DNA from: Monocercomonoides exilis
Taxonomy: Eukaryota > Preaxostyla > Oxymonadida > Polymastigidae
Length of the DNA stretch: 64,000 nucleotides
Assembly: GCA_001643675.2 (NCBI GenBank)
Contig: LSRY02000025.1
Coordinates: 436,001 to 500,000, forward strand
Reading direction: 5' to 3'
Below the pieces are notes generated by a model that was given only the letters and a program-made list of their open reading frames with translations, was not told the DNA's origin and made no database searches. A program made the translations under genes and the position numbers. Below are positions 22,271-32,501 of this stretch, one piece after another (position 1 is the stretch's first letter; each line of letters opens with the position of its first letter).

Positions 22271-22720
22271 ATGAATAGGCGTTCTACACGCAACTTTGAT
22301 CACATCTTTGAAGAGATGCTTATCTCTCTCATTGTCTTCATGAGCAAGCACCCAGGCAGACCTCTCTTCAACATCGATGAATGGGCACTGGTTGCAAAAT
22401 GTGTCAAAGGAAAGCAAAAAAATCCATTGGCATCAGCTGAGCTGTATTTCACAGCAGACAAATGTGTGCAGCCGGTTGATGTTTTGTGATCAGCTGCTGA
22501 GAGTTGGATTCTTCGTATGTTTGAGAGAGAAATCATTCTTTTCAACATTATTATTAAAGATTAATAAACCTATTCGTTTTTATTTAAATACAACATTTGT
22601 TTCCAGTTTAATCTTCCTATGAAGCACTCATCAGTGAATGTGTCTCTCTGCTCTCTTCTGCACCCACTGCAATGCCCAAGAACAGCAAGAAAAGTGTGCT
22701 AGCTGTGAAACAAGGATGAC
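22271..22720 (+). pseudogene. Possible decayed plus-strand gene, unrecognised
   Basis: A coding-like stretch starts at ATG 22,271, with about 70 codons of mixed amphipathic composition and a TGA at 22,487-22,489. The same frame stays coding-like for another 24 codons. A canonical-looking donor GTATGT at 22,515 and an acceptor TATGAAG near 22,625 would join it to a further coding-like stretch ending at TGA near 22,717. It is divergent from and close to the 5' end of family member A. I recognise no domain. It may be a relic with one nonsense codon. Confidence 0.3.
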
Positions 22721-22859
22721 TATTAGCTTGTTTTTGTTCCTTCTATTAAAGAACAAGCAGAAGAGTTTGATTGGGCAGAACAGAAAGGAACAAAGGAATG
22801 AAAGGAAAAGCGAACAAGAATGTTGTGTTTATATCGTTGGGAGATCTTCGTGAATGAAC

Positions 22860-23617
22860 TTTGCATTTATTTTGATTTCTTTCTTTCTTTCATTTTGAAT
22901 TGATGAACTGCTGCAAATATCTGAGAAGTTAAATGATGTGAATAGAAACGAATATTTTCTGATGGTTTTCGACAACTGTGATATGTGCTTTTTTTAATGC
23001 AATTTATTTCTTTTCGAATGCTGATCGTTATTTCATTTTTAAGGGATATTTTTTGTTGGCTTCGTAACATTTTATTGGACTTTTGCTTTCTATCCTTTGT
23101 ATTCCATTGAAATCCATTCGAAAGAATTGCATTTTTTGAAAAGACATTAAGTGTATCCTTCTTTTTGTGAAGAAAACCATTGGTAGTTCACAACATATTT
23201 TTTGAATTTCATTTGATTTTTCTTTTTCTCAAATTTTGAAAAATATGCACTCAAAGGAATGGAATTTGAAAAAAAAACTCTCATCAAATTTGTTTTTTTA
23301 TTGAAAATAAATGAAATTTAATAAACTTTGGTAAATAAACAACAAACATCATCCATTGAACGATTTGCCACAAAACTACATCTGTAAAGACCAAATGAAC
23401 GAGACTTGATAAATGAAAAGAACGAAATTATTAAAAAAAAAAGAATAAAGATAAAATAACATTTGGAAACATGAAATTTTTTGTCTTCATTTTCTGAAGG
23501 TTATGAGAAGCATATTATTTAATTTTGAGTGAAGATGAGTTTTTCCATAAGATCAAATGTGACCCATAATAACACATTTCAAATTTGAGATAAAGAAAAT
23601 CATTTTTAAGCACCAAA
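22860..23617. other. AT-rich upstream region of receptor gene 1
   Basis: No ORF or repeat is supported here. No upstream element is shared by eye with the 250 bp before gene 2, so the two paralogues seem to have unrelated 5' flanks. This contrasts with their identical 3' flanks. Confidence 0.5.
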
Positions 23618-26600
23618 ATGAATTTAGCAGTTGTTATTTATGCCATTTGGGGGAGTATAATTTACGGGCATTGCTTGTTCGAGGATGCCGCAAACGATAA
23701 AGTTGAAGCTATTCCAGAAATGAATGTTTTGCAAATGATTCCTGCAAGTGGTTCGACGACTTCAACAGAAGCTGAAAATAGTTGCAATATAAAGGAAACT
23801 TATATGCAAGCACATTATTGTGAAAAGAGTTCTGAACATGATGAATCTGAGAGATGGAAAGAAAAATGGAGAAAGATTCAAAACAACAGAATCGAATCCA
23901 CTAAAACAAACACAAACAAAAACAATTTCATATCTGAAGGAGATTTATCAAGTGTAAATGTGCGCAATGTTAAGAAGGCATATGAAGGAATTGAAGAGAG
24001 CAAGATGAGGAGTCACATGATTCTGATAAATTCATCAGTCCATTGCATGAATTTGGGGATGTTTGCAAATGGAAATACAAGTTCAATAACTCTGAGGGCA
24101 AAAAGTGCTGCGATGATTTCTGGATGCTATTTTGAGGTCAGAAGCGAAATAAGTCCATTTGATTTGTGTTTCAGTCAAATTCGACTTACAAACTTGACAC
24201 TTCGATCTTGGAATGCACAACAAACTCAAATGCCTCCTCTTTTCTGCACCCAATTGATGGGATCTAAAGACCAGTCTGCCAGTTACGTTTCTGTTTGCTC
24301 GTCACATTTTTCATCATTCAAGATATCTTCTCCTCCATTTCTATCTTCTTCGTTTGTTGAGAGTGTTTCACTCACAGGTTCGTTTTTCTCCAATATTTCA
24401 ACAGTCCCAACACGCAGAGTGGATCCTTTTTCTCCAGGATATGGATGCACCACTCAGATGAATGACTGCTCATTTTCGACAGTTTGCGATGTGTATGATG
24501 GAGGGATTGTCCCATCCCTGAACAACCCATTTGCTTCTCTGACTGCCTCAAACACTTCGTTCGTTGAGTGTTGCAGGACAAGAAATATTGAATTCATTGG
24601 AAGCAAAGAAAACCCATTGAATCCAGGGAGACAAAATGTGACAGACGATGGAGCAAATTCATTTATTTGGTGTGAGTGGAACGGGTCGAGGGCAACTGGA
24701 TCTGACGATTCTGTTTCAGATGGAATATCGAGTGGAGGTGCGATCTGCATGTATAATCTCAGTTCTGGAGAACTTTTCGTTTCGAATTGCATATTCAATG
24801 GATGTTTTGCAAATAGTCGTGGAGGTGGAATTATGTGCCATTCAATCAAATCTGTTCATGCAGAAAATAATGTGTTTGAAAATTGTACAGCGCAATACCA
24901 TCACGGAGGAGGATTGTTCGCTTTTTCAATTTCATCATGTACAAGAATCTGTGGATGTGAATTTCAGAATTGCAATGGAAGAGAGTTTCGAGGAGGTGCT
25001 TATCTTTATGATTTTAATGTTTCAGGAACTGATTGCTTTGGAACAGAAAATGAAAATGGGGAGAGAGCATCTGTGTTTGATTGCAGTTTCATTTCATGCT
25101 CAATAACTGCCGGAAACAGTGGTGGAATGTATTGCGTATTTGCAATGGAACAATTTCATTTGAAGAGCATAAACTTCATTTCTTGTTCAGCTTTGAGAGA
25201 TGCTGGAGGATTGTATTTTTATCCAAATCTGCCAACTGCTCCTTCTGAGGCATTTTTTTGTTATTTTTTGTTCTTTCATGAATGCAAAACCGGAACTTCT
25301 TCATCATTAATCAGATGTGATGTTGAATTTGTTGATAGCTTCAATGTCTTTTTAAATTCAGCAAATCCATTTTTTGAATGCTACACCACAAACACAGATG
25401 AACATAGAGTCCACTATGCATTCAATCATGCATTTACAAACACTTGGTCATATGACAAAACATCAAAAAAGAATTGGCTGAAGGATGGAATTCTTTATCG
25501 TTTTGTTGCTGCTGATGGAGGAGTTGATGACAAGTTGTGTGGAACAGATGAGTTAACTGCATGTCAAACGATTGGCATTGCAGTCAATTGGAGTACAACG
25601 CAGGAAGTCTTGTCAATCACTCTGTTGGAAGGGAATCATAGCAATGAAGAGACAGAAATATCCATTGAATCGAAGAAGATGAGAATGACAGGGAAAGGAA
25701 AGGAAAGAAGTATTATTGAGACGAAATCTTTATCTCTATCTTCAACAGCATTGTTCAGAGTTTTGAGTGGGAAATTGGAGGTTGGGCATGTGGGAATTGA
25801 TCACAACTCGGAAAGAGATTCCAGTCCGAGTGTGTTTGTTGTTTCTGACAGGAGTGGTTCACTTTCGCTGGAAGATGTGTTGATCTCTTCGAGTGTTGCT
25901 GAAGCGAAAATTATGACTTCATATGTTTTTGTTGTGAAACTTTCACAGCTGGCAATGACCGACGTGGAGATTAAAAACATGAAAGTGAGCCAACCTCTGT
26001 TTGCTGAGCCATCATCAACAGAGGATGTTTCAGACGAGAGTTTTCTGTCAAATGTGACAGTTAGGAATGTGAATCTGACAGAAGGAGATGGGGTGGTTGT
26101 GGCAAAGAGTGTGAATGGAGATGAGATATTTTCTGTGAGCAACACAACAATAGAGCAATGTGTATGCGAGAATGGGAATGGAGGGGGAATATATGTTTGC
26201 TTGACAGGTGATGGGAAAATTGCTGTGAATGGAACAAGTGTGATTGATGGGAATAAGGCAGAGAATAATGGAGGAAATGGAGGGAGAGGAGGAGGGATGT
26301 TTGTGTTGATGGAGAGCGAGGGATGTGGATTGTCAATTGAACAGGATGTTGAGTTTTCGAAAGTGAAGGAGAATGTTGCAGAATATGGAAAGGATGTGTT
26401 TGTGTGTTGTGGGAGTGGTGTTTTGTTGGAGTCCAAGGTGAATTCAAACACATTTGCATTTTTTGACACAAGTGCCATTCCATCAGATGTGTTGAAATTG
26501 AGTGGGAGCGAGAATGGGAATGAAAGTGGAGTGATTCCATTGTTTGTGTATTTGTGTTCAATGGGAACGAAGATGATTGTTGATGGGAGTGGAAGAAATG

Positions 26601-29600
26601 GGATGAACCACAACCATTGTGGGTTTGAAGGGTTTGGGTGTCAGACAGTTGATTATTGTGCGAACTCAAGATTGAGTGAAAGTTCAAAAGAAATAGAGAT
26701 TGTCTCATCTTCTTCAATAAATGATGAAATTGAAATCTCTTCATTTGGTGTGAGTATTTCAGGCAGAATAGCATCATCTTCAGATGAAGAGGAGAGGATA
26801 CAGGTGAATGTGAGTGATGGAGGACCAGACACACAAGATTGGCTTGTTGGATGTTCGAGTTCACTGGCAATGAGGAGACTTTCATTTGTTGTGAAAGGTC
26901 AGATGAATCCAAGGAGAAGTGCATTCATTCACTCAACATCAACACTCAATCTGACTAACTGTTCAGTCTCATTTGAGAGTGAGGCATTGACAGATGGAAA
27001 GATAGGATACAATGCGATAAGCATTGAGGGAGGAGAATTAATCATGAATGGATTTGTGATGGATGGGGGAGTGACACTGAAGATGAATGAGAAATCACCA
27101 ATATCAATGACTGCTGGAGTAAAAATGGAGATTATGAATAGCAGAGTGAGAGGAGTGGACATAACTGGAGTAGATGGGGGATGTTTGAATGTTGGGATGA
27201 ATGAAGGAGGAAGTGCAAAAGTTGAAGAATGTAATTTGTCTTCAATATGCTCAGGGGGGAGTGGAATGAAAGGAGGAGGGATGATGATATCAGTGGGGAA
27301 GGGAGTGAGCTTGGAAATGAAAAATGTGAATTTATCAGGATGTGAAGTTCCATCAGAGGATAGAGAGGATGGGGGAAGAGGAATGGGAGGAGGGATGTTT
27401 TTTGAGCTTCCTGAAGAGTTTGGATTATTTGTGCTTGAAGGAATGGAATTTGAGGGATGCAAAGCCTGGAAAGGGAAGAATATGTTTGTTTCTGGATGGA
27501 ATCTGAGTGAAATTGTGAACAAGGAGCACCTGAAATGGAAGATGAGTTCAGAGGAGTTGGAGTCATTGGATGAGTTGTGTGGATGGGAAAGGAAGACGAC
27601 AGGAGAGGAGGGATATGTGATTCCATTGGTTGTGTATTTGTGGAATAATTGGAGTGGGAATGGGTTTGTTTCGAAGGAAAAAGGAGGAGACTTCAGTGGG
27701 TGTGGGTTTTCAGAAGCACCATGCTCATCAGTTGATCACTTGATATTGCTGAGATATGAACCACTTGGAGAAGGAGCATCGCACATCAAGATTGTTGGAT
27801 CAGGGCTGCTTCAAAAATCTATTTCATTTTTGTCATCATCTTCTTCTTCAAAAACTCCGATTGTGTCAATTGAGGGAGAAAAAGAAGGAACAAATTTGAA
27901 AGTGAGTGAGGAAGGAAGGAACGAAGGTAAAGAAAAAGGAAGGGGGATGATAACATCGAATGTTTGCCTTTCATTCACCAATATTTCATTTTCTTTGCCA
28001 AATGAATTGGGGAGACATTCATCGCTCATTCAATCATTATCCTCCTCAGCAGCATCACTTTCAATCATGAGATGCTCATTTGTTTGTGAGGATTCAACAA
28101 AAGAAACGAAATACTATTTGGTGAGTGAAGATGGAGGGAGTGTGGTGATTGAGGATTGCACCCTTTCTCAATTCAATCTGGCCAAAGGGGTTTTAGAGTT
28201 TGCCCCAGAAGTGGAAGGGATTGATGTGATGAATGTGTCTGCTTCGAACACAATAATCTCAGGAAGGAGTCTGATATCGCTGAGTCAGCCATTGGTGTCA
28301 AACATGTTGATCGACAAAGCAAGAGAAAACGCAAAACAAAGAGTGAGGGTGAACAGCTCCTCATTTGTGAACATCACATGTTTGGAGGACAGGGCAAGTG
28401 TGATGAGTGTGGGATCGTTCTCATCAGGGATGGAGTGTGTGATTGAAGGGTGTGTGCTGACGAAGTGCATGAGCGAGAGAAGCACAGAAGGCGGAGGGAT
28501 GAAGATGCTGATGAAGAGAGGAGAGTCGGAGGTGAAAGTGAGTGGGTGTTCGTTTGGGATGTGTGTGTGCTCGACAGGGAATGGAAGGGGAGGAGGGATG
28601 ATGATTGATGCGCTTGATCCGAATGGGGAATGCTCCAACACGGAAATGCCACCACTTGGGCTGAGATTGGAGAGCATCCGATTCATGATGAATGATGCAT
28701 TTGTGGGGAAGGATGTGTTCATCCGGTGTGACTCGATTGAGTTGCAGCTGAATGAAAGACTTTTTGGACTGGACTTCAGCCAGGAGGCGCTGAAGGGGGA
28801 GAAGTCGATGTGTGGGAGCGATGGAAAAGGGAAAGTTGATGTTGACCTGATTCCGCTGATCACATTCTATTATTCTTCACAGGTGTTTGTGTGTGTGAAT
28901 GGGAGTGACAGCAGGCAGTGTGGAGCACAGAGCAATCCGTGTGAGAGCATTGGGAATGCTGTGCAGCACATCGAACGAAGTGTTGTGAATACGATTCTTA
29001 TTGATGGGGAAGGGATGATGGGAGAGGGATGTGTGATTGGGGATGTGAGGATGGTGTCGATCCGGAGGGAGAAGGCGACAATCCATTTTGAGGGGAAGAT
29101 TGGAGGAAGAGGAGAGGAGAGGAGTGTGATGGTGTTTGTGAATGAGTGTGTTGTGGAGAGGTGCCAGTTTGTGTTTGGAGAGGGATTTGAAGGGGTTGAG
29201 GGGAGTGTTTTGAAAGAGAAGAATGGGAGATTGGAGATTTCAGAGTGCATTTTCAGCTCGTCAGCAATGGATCTGGTGATGGAGAGCATGATTCTTGATG
29301 TGGAGAGTGGAGAGGTGAAGATGTGCGAAACGTTGTTCAGTGGAATTCATTCAGCTGTGCCACTTCTGTCGTTCTGTGGAGAATCGTGTGTGTCAATTGC
29401 TGAGACACGAATATCGAATATCGAGTGTGAGGGAGAAGTTGTGAGAGTTGGGGGAAAAGCGAAGGCAGAGATGAAGGAAGTGAAGTTTGAGAATATGTCA
29501 GTGGCTTCTGAAGGAAGCGTGATGAAGATGGATGGAGCTGAAAGGGGGTTGAGTGTGCTGAACTGTTCCTTTGCGAAATGCTGGAGCACAAACAAGAGAG

Positions 29601-31765
29601 GAAGGGTGATGAGGATATGTGAGTGTGTGGATGTGAGTGTTGGATCGTGTGTGTTTGATGGAGAGGAAGGAGAGGAAAGAGAAGAAAGAGAAGGAAAGGA
29701 TGAGAATGAGGATGATGGAAGAGGCGAAGAGTTTTGCAGATGGGATGGATCTGTTGTGGATGTTGTGAAGAGTTCAGTGATAATGAAAGATACAACAATC
29801 TCGAATTCACCAGATGGTGGAATAACAATGAATGGAGGAAATATGATAATTGAAGCAGGGAATTTCTCAAACAATAATCCATCGATTGAAGGATATCCTT
29901 CACTGAGAAGAAACATCATCTGTTCTGATTCAGGAACATTGAATGTGATGAGTTTGAAAGGAGGAGATGGATTGGAGAGAAATACATCACTTTGGATGTT
30001 GAATGACGGGTGCAGTTTTGAAGGGATTGTTTCCGAAAGAGCATCATCATTCTTCATCCCAGTGTTGGAGGGTGTGGAAGCAAAAGAAGAGACAGATAGA
30101 ATGAAGCTGATATTCAAAGGAATGCTTCTTTTTCCATGCAATCTGTCATTCTCAGTTGTAAAGAGGAAGGGAGATGAGATAGAGATTGAAAAATATGATT
30201 TTGATTCAAATGGGGTTTTGTCAGAAAGAGAAGTTGAAGGAAGTGTGGAGAAAGATCTCATCAGCAGTTGCGATGATGAAATCGAGGTGAGTGTGCATAT
30301 TTTGTTTGGGGGATCTGACGATTCGTCAACCACTGAATCTTTCATCCTGAAGAACAAAAGCGATGGAAAAACAAATGAAGAAGGAAAACTTGTTGAAGGA
30401 GGAAAAGAAGGGAAATCTTATTGGTTGTTGGTTGTGATTGTGCTTGTCGTGATGTTCTTGATTGTTCTGATTATTTCAGTTGTTGTGACAATTCGATGGA
30501 GAAAGCAAAAGAGAAGAACAGAAGAACTGGAAGTTATTGTGAATGATTCCGTAAAGAAAGATCCGAAACTGATTGAGATGGTTACGATGGAGATATCACC
30601 AGAAGAGCAATGGAGGCGAGCAGAGAGAGAGGCAGAGAAGAAAAATGAAGAGAGATTCAAGAAAAGAGAATATGATACGAATATGCAGCATTCAGAATCA
30701 TCAGAGCATCTTCTATCTGAGAGTGGCTCAACAGAATATATTCTGGGAAGAGACTCAGACAAGATTCCTGATTGGGCATTGGAGAAGGATGAAGAAGAAG
30801 AGATAAGGAAGCGAACTCCATCACCTTCCATTTCATCGACTTCAACCACAGACACATCAGACACAGAATCCACATTTGTTCGAGGGGAAGATTTGTGCCC
30901 AACAACCTCGTCAATGTCGAATCTGGTGGATGCAATGGCTTGTTCATCGCCTCATGAAAAGCTGATTGTGGATTTGAGAGATTCATTGTTCATGTTGCTT
31001 CATGGAAGAAATGAGAAGAAAGAGATGGAAATCGGGAGCCTTCAACAAAGAGAGCAAACAGCTGCCCAGATCCTGTTTTGGGTGGCGAATGGGGCTCTCC
31101 ATTCATTTGAAGAAATGGAAAATCTGCTTCAATCTCTTTCCAATCTGAGTCCTCACATTGTGCTGTTCTCCGAACACATGGTGATCTGCATCGTGATGCA
31201 TTCAGACTTATTGTCTGATGATTCAGACTCATCATCCACATCATCAACTGTTGTCACTTCTGCCAGTGATGAAAGCTACTCTCTTCCTTCATCTGCGTTT
31301 GAGGATGAGGATAGTTTCAAAAAAGAATGTCTGAGATGGAAGGCACCTGAGCTGCTGATGAACAAGAACATGGGAGCAACAAAGGAGTCAGTCTCGTTCT
31401 CGATTGGGATGATACTGTGGGAGTGCCTGACTCTGCAGATACCGTTTGGGGAGTATGAGGCAGAGGTGGCGGGGCAGAAGATTGCGAACGGAGAGCGGCC
31501 AGCACTTGAGGCAGTGCAGTGCTCTTCCTTCTTTGTTCTTGTGAAGAGCTGTGTGTCCCAGTCGCCTGGTGCACGCCCCTCCCTTGTCCAGCTCAAAAGA
31601 GAGTTCATTGGGCGCTTCCCGCCTGGCGCAGCTGTCCTCACCCTCACAGACGCAGTCGACCTCGAAGATTCGACTGGCAGGCGCAGGCAAGGCACAACAT
31701 CTTTTGCCTTCTCAGCCAGCAGCACTGCCAGCGAAGCTCAGCCAATGGTCATCACCAAAAACTGA
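23618..31765 (+). CDS. Receptor-like gene 1: beta-helix ectodomain, TM segment, pseudokinase (2715 aa)
   Basis: Single exon. The ATG at 23,618 is chosen because it starts a signal peptide (about 18 residues, hydrophobic, ending Gly-His-Cys). The ectodomain (to about residue 2,265) is rich in Cys, Asn, Ser and Gly with many Gly-Gly-Gly-Ile/Met and Asn-Cys elements. This is the pattern of right-handed parallel beta-helix (pectin-lyase-like, Pmp-repeat-like) proteins. A module-start motif Cys-Gly-x5-Cys or Pro-Cys recurs near residues 637, 997, 1,358 and 1,762. A 25-residue transmembrane helix (2,268-2,292) is followed by a basic stop-transfer patch, a Glu-rich coiled stretch and a Ser/Thr-rich linker. 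The end is a degenerate kinase-like domain (about 2,445-2,680) keeping Lys-Ala-Pro-Glu (2,575-2,578), Gly-Met-Ile-Leu-Trp-Glu-Cys and Arg-Pro-Ser but no glycine loop, HRD or DFG. It is probably a cell-surface adhesin or receptor; ligand unknown. Confidence 0.9.
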   Translation: MNLAVVIYAIWGSIIYGHCLFEDAANDKVEAIPEMNVLQMIPASGSTTSTEAENSCNIKETYMQAHYCEKSSEHDESERWKEKWRKIQNNRIESTKTNTNKNNFISEGDLSSVNVRNVKKAYEGIEESKMRSHMILINSSVHCMNLGMFANGNTSSITLRAKSAAMISGCYFEVRSEISPFDLCFSQIRLTNLTLRSWNAQQTQMPPLFCTQLMGSKDQSASYVSVCSSHFSSFKISSPPFLSSSFVESVSLTGSFFSNISTVPTRRVDPFSPGYGCTTQMNDCSFSTVCDVYDGGIVPSLNNPFASLTASNTSFVECCRTRNIEFIGSKENPLNPGRQNVTDDGANSFIWCEWNGSRATGSDDSVSDGISSGGAICMYNLSSGELFVSNCIFNGCFANSRGGGIMCHSIKSVHAENNVFENCTAQYHHGGGLFAFSISSCTRICGCEFQNCNGREFRGGAYLYDFNVSGTDCFGTENENGERASVFDCSFISCSITAGNSGGMYCVFAMEQFHLKSINFISCSALRDAGGLYFYPNLPTAPSEAFFCYFLFFHECKTGTSSSLIRCDVEFVDSFNVFLNSANPFFECYTTNTDEHRVHYAFNHAFTNTWSYDKTSKKNWLKDGILYRFVAADGGVDDKLCGTDELTACQTIGIAVNWSTTQEVLSITLLEGNHSNEETEISIESKKMRMTGKGKERSIIETKSLSLSSTALFRVLSGKLEVGHVGIDHNSERDSSPSVFVVSDRSGSLSLEDVLISSSVAEAKIMTSYVFVVKLSQLAMTDVEIKNMKVSQPLFAEPSSTEDVSDESFLSNVTVRNVNLTEGDGVVVAKSVNGDEIFSVSNTTIEQCVCENGNGGGIYVCLTGDGKIAVNGTSVIDGNKAENNGGNGGRGGGMFVLMESEGCGLSIEQDVEFSKVKENVAEYGKDVFVCCGSGVLLESKVNSNTFAFFDTSAIPSDVLKLSGSENGNESGVIPLFVYLCSMGTKMIVDGSGRNGMNHNHCGFEGFGCQTVDYCANSRLSESSKEIEIVSSSSINDEIEISSFGVSISGRIASSSDEEERIQVNVSDGGPDTQDWLVGCSSSLAMRRLSFVVKGQMNPRRSAFIHSTSTLNLTNCSVSFESEALTDGKIGYNAISIEGGELIMNGFVMDGGVTLKMNEKSPISMTAGVKMEIMNSRVRGVDITGVDGGCLNVGMNEGGSAKVEECNLSSICSGGSGMKGGGMMISVGKGVSLEMKNVNLSGCEVPSEDREDGGRGMGGGMFFELPEEFGLFVLEGMEFEGCKAWKGKNMFVSGWNLSEIVNKEHLKWKMSSEELESLDELCGWERKTTGEEGYVIPLVVYLWNNWSGNGFVSKEKGGDFSGCGFSEAPCSSVDHLILLRYEPLGEGASHIKIVGSGLLQKSISFLSSSSSSKTPIVSIEGEKEGTNLKVSEEGRNEGKEKGRGMITSNVCLSFTNISFSLPNELGRHSSLIQSLSSSAASLSIMRCSFVCEDSTKETKYYLVSEDGGSVVIEDCTLSQFNLAKGVLEFAPEVEGIDVMNVSASNTIISGRSLISLSQPLVSNMLIDKARENAKQRVRVNSSSFVNITCLEDRASVMSVGSFSSGMECVIEGCVLTKCMSERSTEGGGMKMLMKRGESEVKVSGCSFGMCVCSTGNGRGGGMMIDALDPNGECSNTEMPPLGLRLESIRFMMNDAFVGKDVFIRCDSIELQLNERLFGLDFSQEALKGEKSMCGSDGKGKVDVDLIPLITFYYSSQVFVCVNGSDSRQCGAQSNPCESIGNAVQHIERSVVNTILIDGEGMMGEGCVIGDVRMVSIRREKATIHFEGKIGGRGEERSVMVFVNECVVERCQFVFGEGFEGVEGSVLKEKNGRLEISECIFSSSAMDLVMESMILDVESGEVKMCETLFSGIHSAVPLLSFCGESCVSIAETRISNIECEGEVVRVGGKAKAEMKEVKFENMSVASEGSVMKMDGAERGLSVLNCSFAKCWSTNKRGRVMRICECVDVSVGSCVFDGEEGEEREEREGKDENEDDGRGEEFCRWDGSVVDVVKSSVIMKDTTISNSPDGGITMNGGNMIIEAGNFSNNNPSIEGYPSLRRNIICSDSGTLNVMSLKGGDGLERNTSLWMLNDGCSFEGIVSERASSFFIPVLEGVEAKEETDRMKLIFKGMLLFPCNLSFSVVKRKGDEIEIEKYDFDSNGVLSEREVEGSVEKDLISSCDDEIEVSVHILFGGSDDSSTTESFILKNKSDGKTNEEGKLVEGGKEGKSYWLLVVIVLVVMFLIVLIISVVVTIRWRKQKRRTEELEVIVNDSVKKDPKLIEMVTMEISPEEQWRRAEREAEKKNEERFKKREYDTNMQHSESSEHLLSESGSTEYILGRDSDKIPDWALEKDEEEEIRKRTPSPSISSTSTTDTSDTESTFVRGEDLCPTTSSMSNLVDAMACSSPHEKLIVDLRDSLFMLLHGRNEKKEMEIGSLQQREQTAAQILFWVANGALHSFEEMENLLQSLSNLSPHIVLFSEHMVICIVMHSDLLSDDSDSSSTSSTVVTSASDESYSLPSSAFEDEDSFKKECLRWKAPELLMNKNMGATKESVSFSIGMILWECLTLQIPFGEYEAEVAGQKIANGERPALEAVQCSSFFVLVKSCVSQSPGARPSLVQLKREFIGRFPPGAAVLTLTDAVDLEDSTGRRRQGTTSFAFSASSTASEAQPMVITKN

Positions 31766-32501
31766 GAATGAAAAAGAAATGAAAAAAATATGAATTTGAA
31801 AGAAGAGAATTACTATTGCACTTGCGATGATCGCCAGTGACATTTGTTTTGTTTTTGTTTTGTATTTTGTATTTGTATTTTTGTTAAGTTTGTTTGTTTG
31901 AGCAAAGCACATATTTTGCTCCTCTTGGACTCATTTTCGCAGAACAGGCGATTCTCAACGACAGAGTCGCACTGCCATGTGCTTCTGCATCCTTGCTCAG
32001 ACTTGTGACAACCAAGGGCTTTCCTCAAAGCCCTCCGGAAAACAATAGTCGATTGTCTGAGCCAGGCCTTGCCAATTCGCATAACATCACCCTCGGCCTT
32101 CTTGGACAAAGAATGGCACAAAAGTCAAACACGAAAGGATATTCCATGTGCACAAAATTGGGAATATCAAAAATAATTCTTATTTTTCGTTATCATAATT
32201 TTATTTTTTATTTTGTTTTTAAAAAGTCATATTTCGTTTTGTTTCTTATTTATTATTTCTTATTTCTTATTTCTTATTTCTTATTTTTTAACAAATTTCG
32301 TTTCATCTCAATTTTTTGTTTTGCTCAGTTTCTGCTTATTTTGCTCTTCATTATTTATCTGAGCTTATTCAGCTTCTCTTCTTCGTTTTTGGATGGAGCA
32401 AAGTTTTTTTCAAATTTCAGAACATTCATACGCACATTCTGTGAATTTGATCTTCATTTTGATAATTGAAATATGTATTTCCACTTTATCCTTTTATTGT
32501 T
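30373..32501. repeat. Identical 2,129-bp block, copy 1
   Basis: Every coordinate matches 59,758-61,886 at a constant offset of 29,385 with no gap. All translated frames that I compared across the block are identical, including non-coding shadow frames. The block covers the last few ectodomain codons, the TM segment, the cytoplasmic domain, the TGA stop and 736 bp of 3' flank. The first flanking mismatches are at 30,372 (C versus T) and 32,502 (T versus A). I did not compare every base one by one. Confidence 0.9.

Noticed and set aside
22023-22489. Plus-strand Ser-rich frame leading into the 22,271 ORF as one gene
   Set aside because: The Ser-rich part is the complement of the acidic first exon of helical family member A, whose exon phase matches member B. 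Only the part after 22,271 remains as a plus-strand candidate.
29347-30357. Minus-strand ORF of 336 codons inside receptor gene 1, and many other long antisense frames from 25.8 to 30.9 kb
   Set aside because: They are shadows of the purine-rich coding strand of gene 1, dominated by Ser, His, Leu and Phe with no domain.
31894-32469. 191-codon ORF downstream of gene 1, identical at 61,279-61,854
   Set aside because: The identity is explained by the shared 2.13-kb block. The AT-rich second half and Phe/Leu bias look like untranslated sequence.
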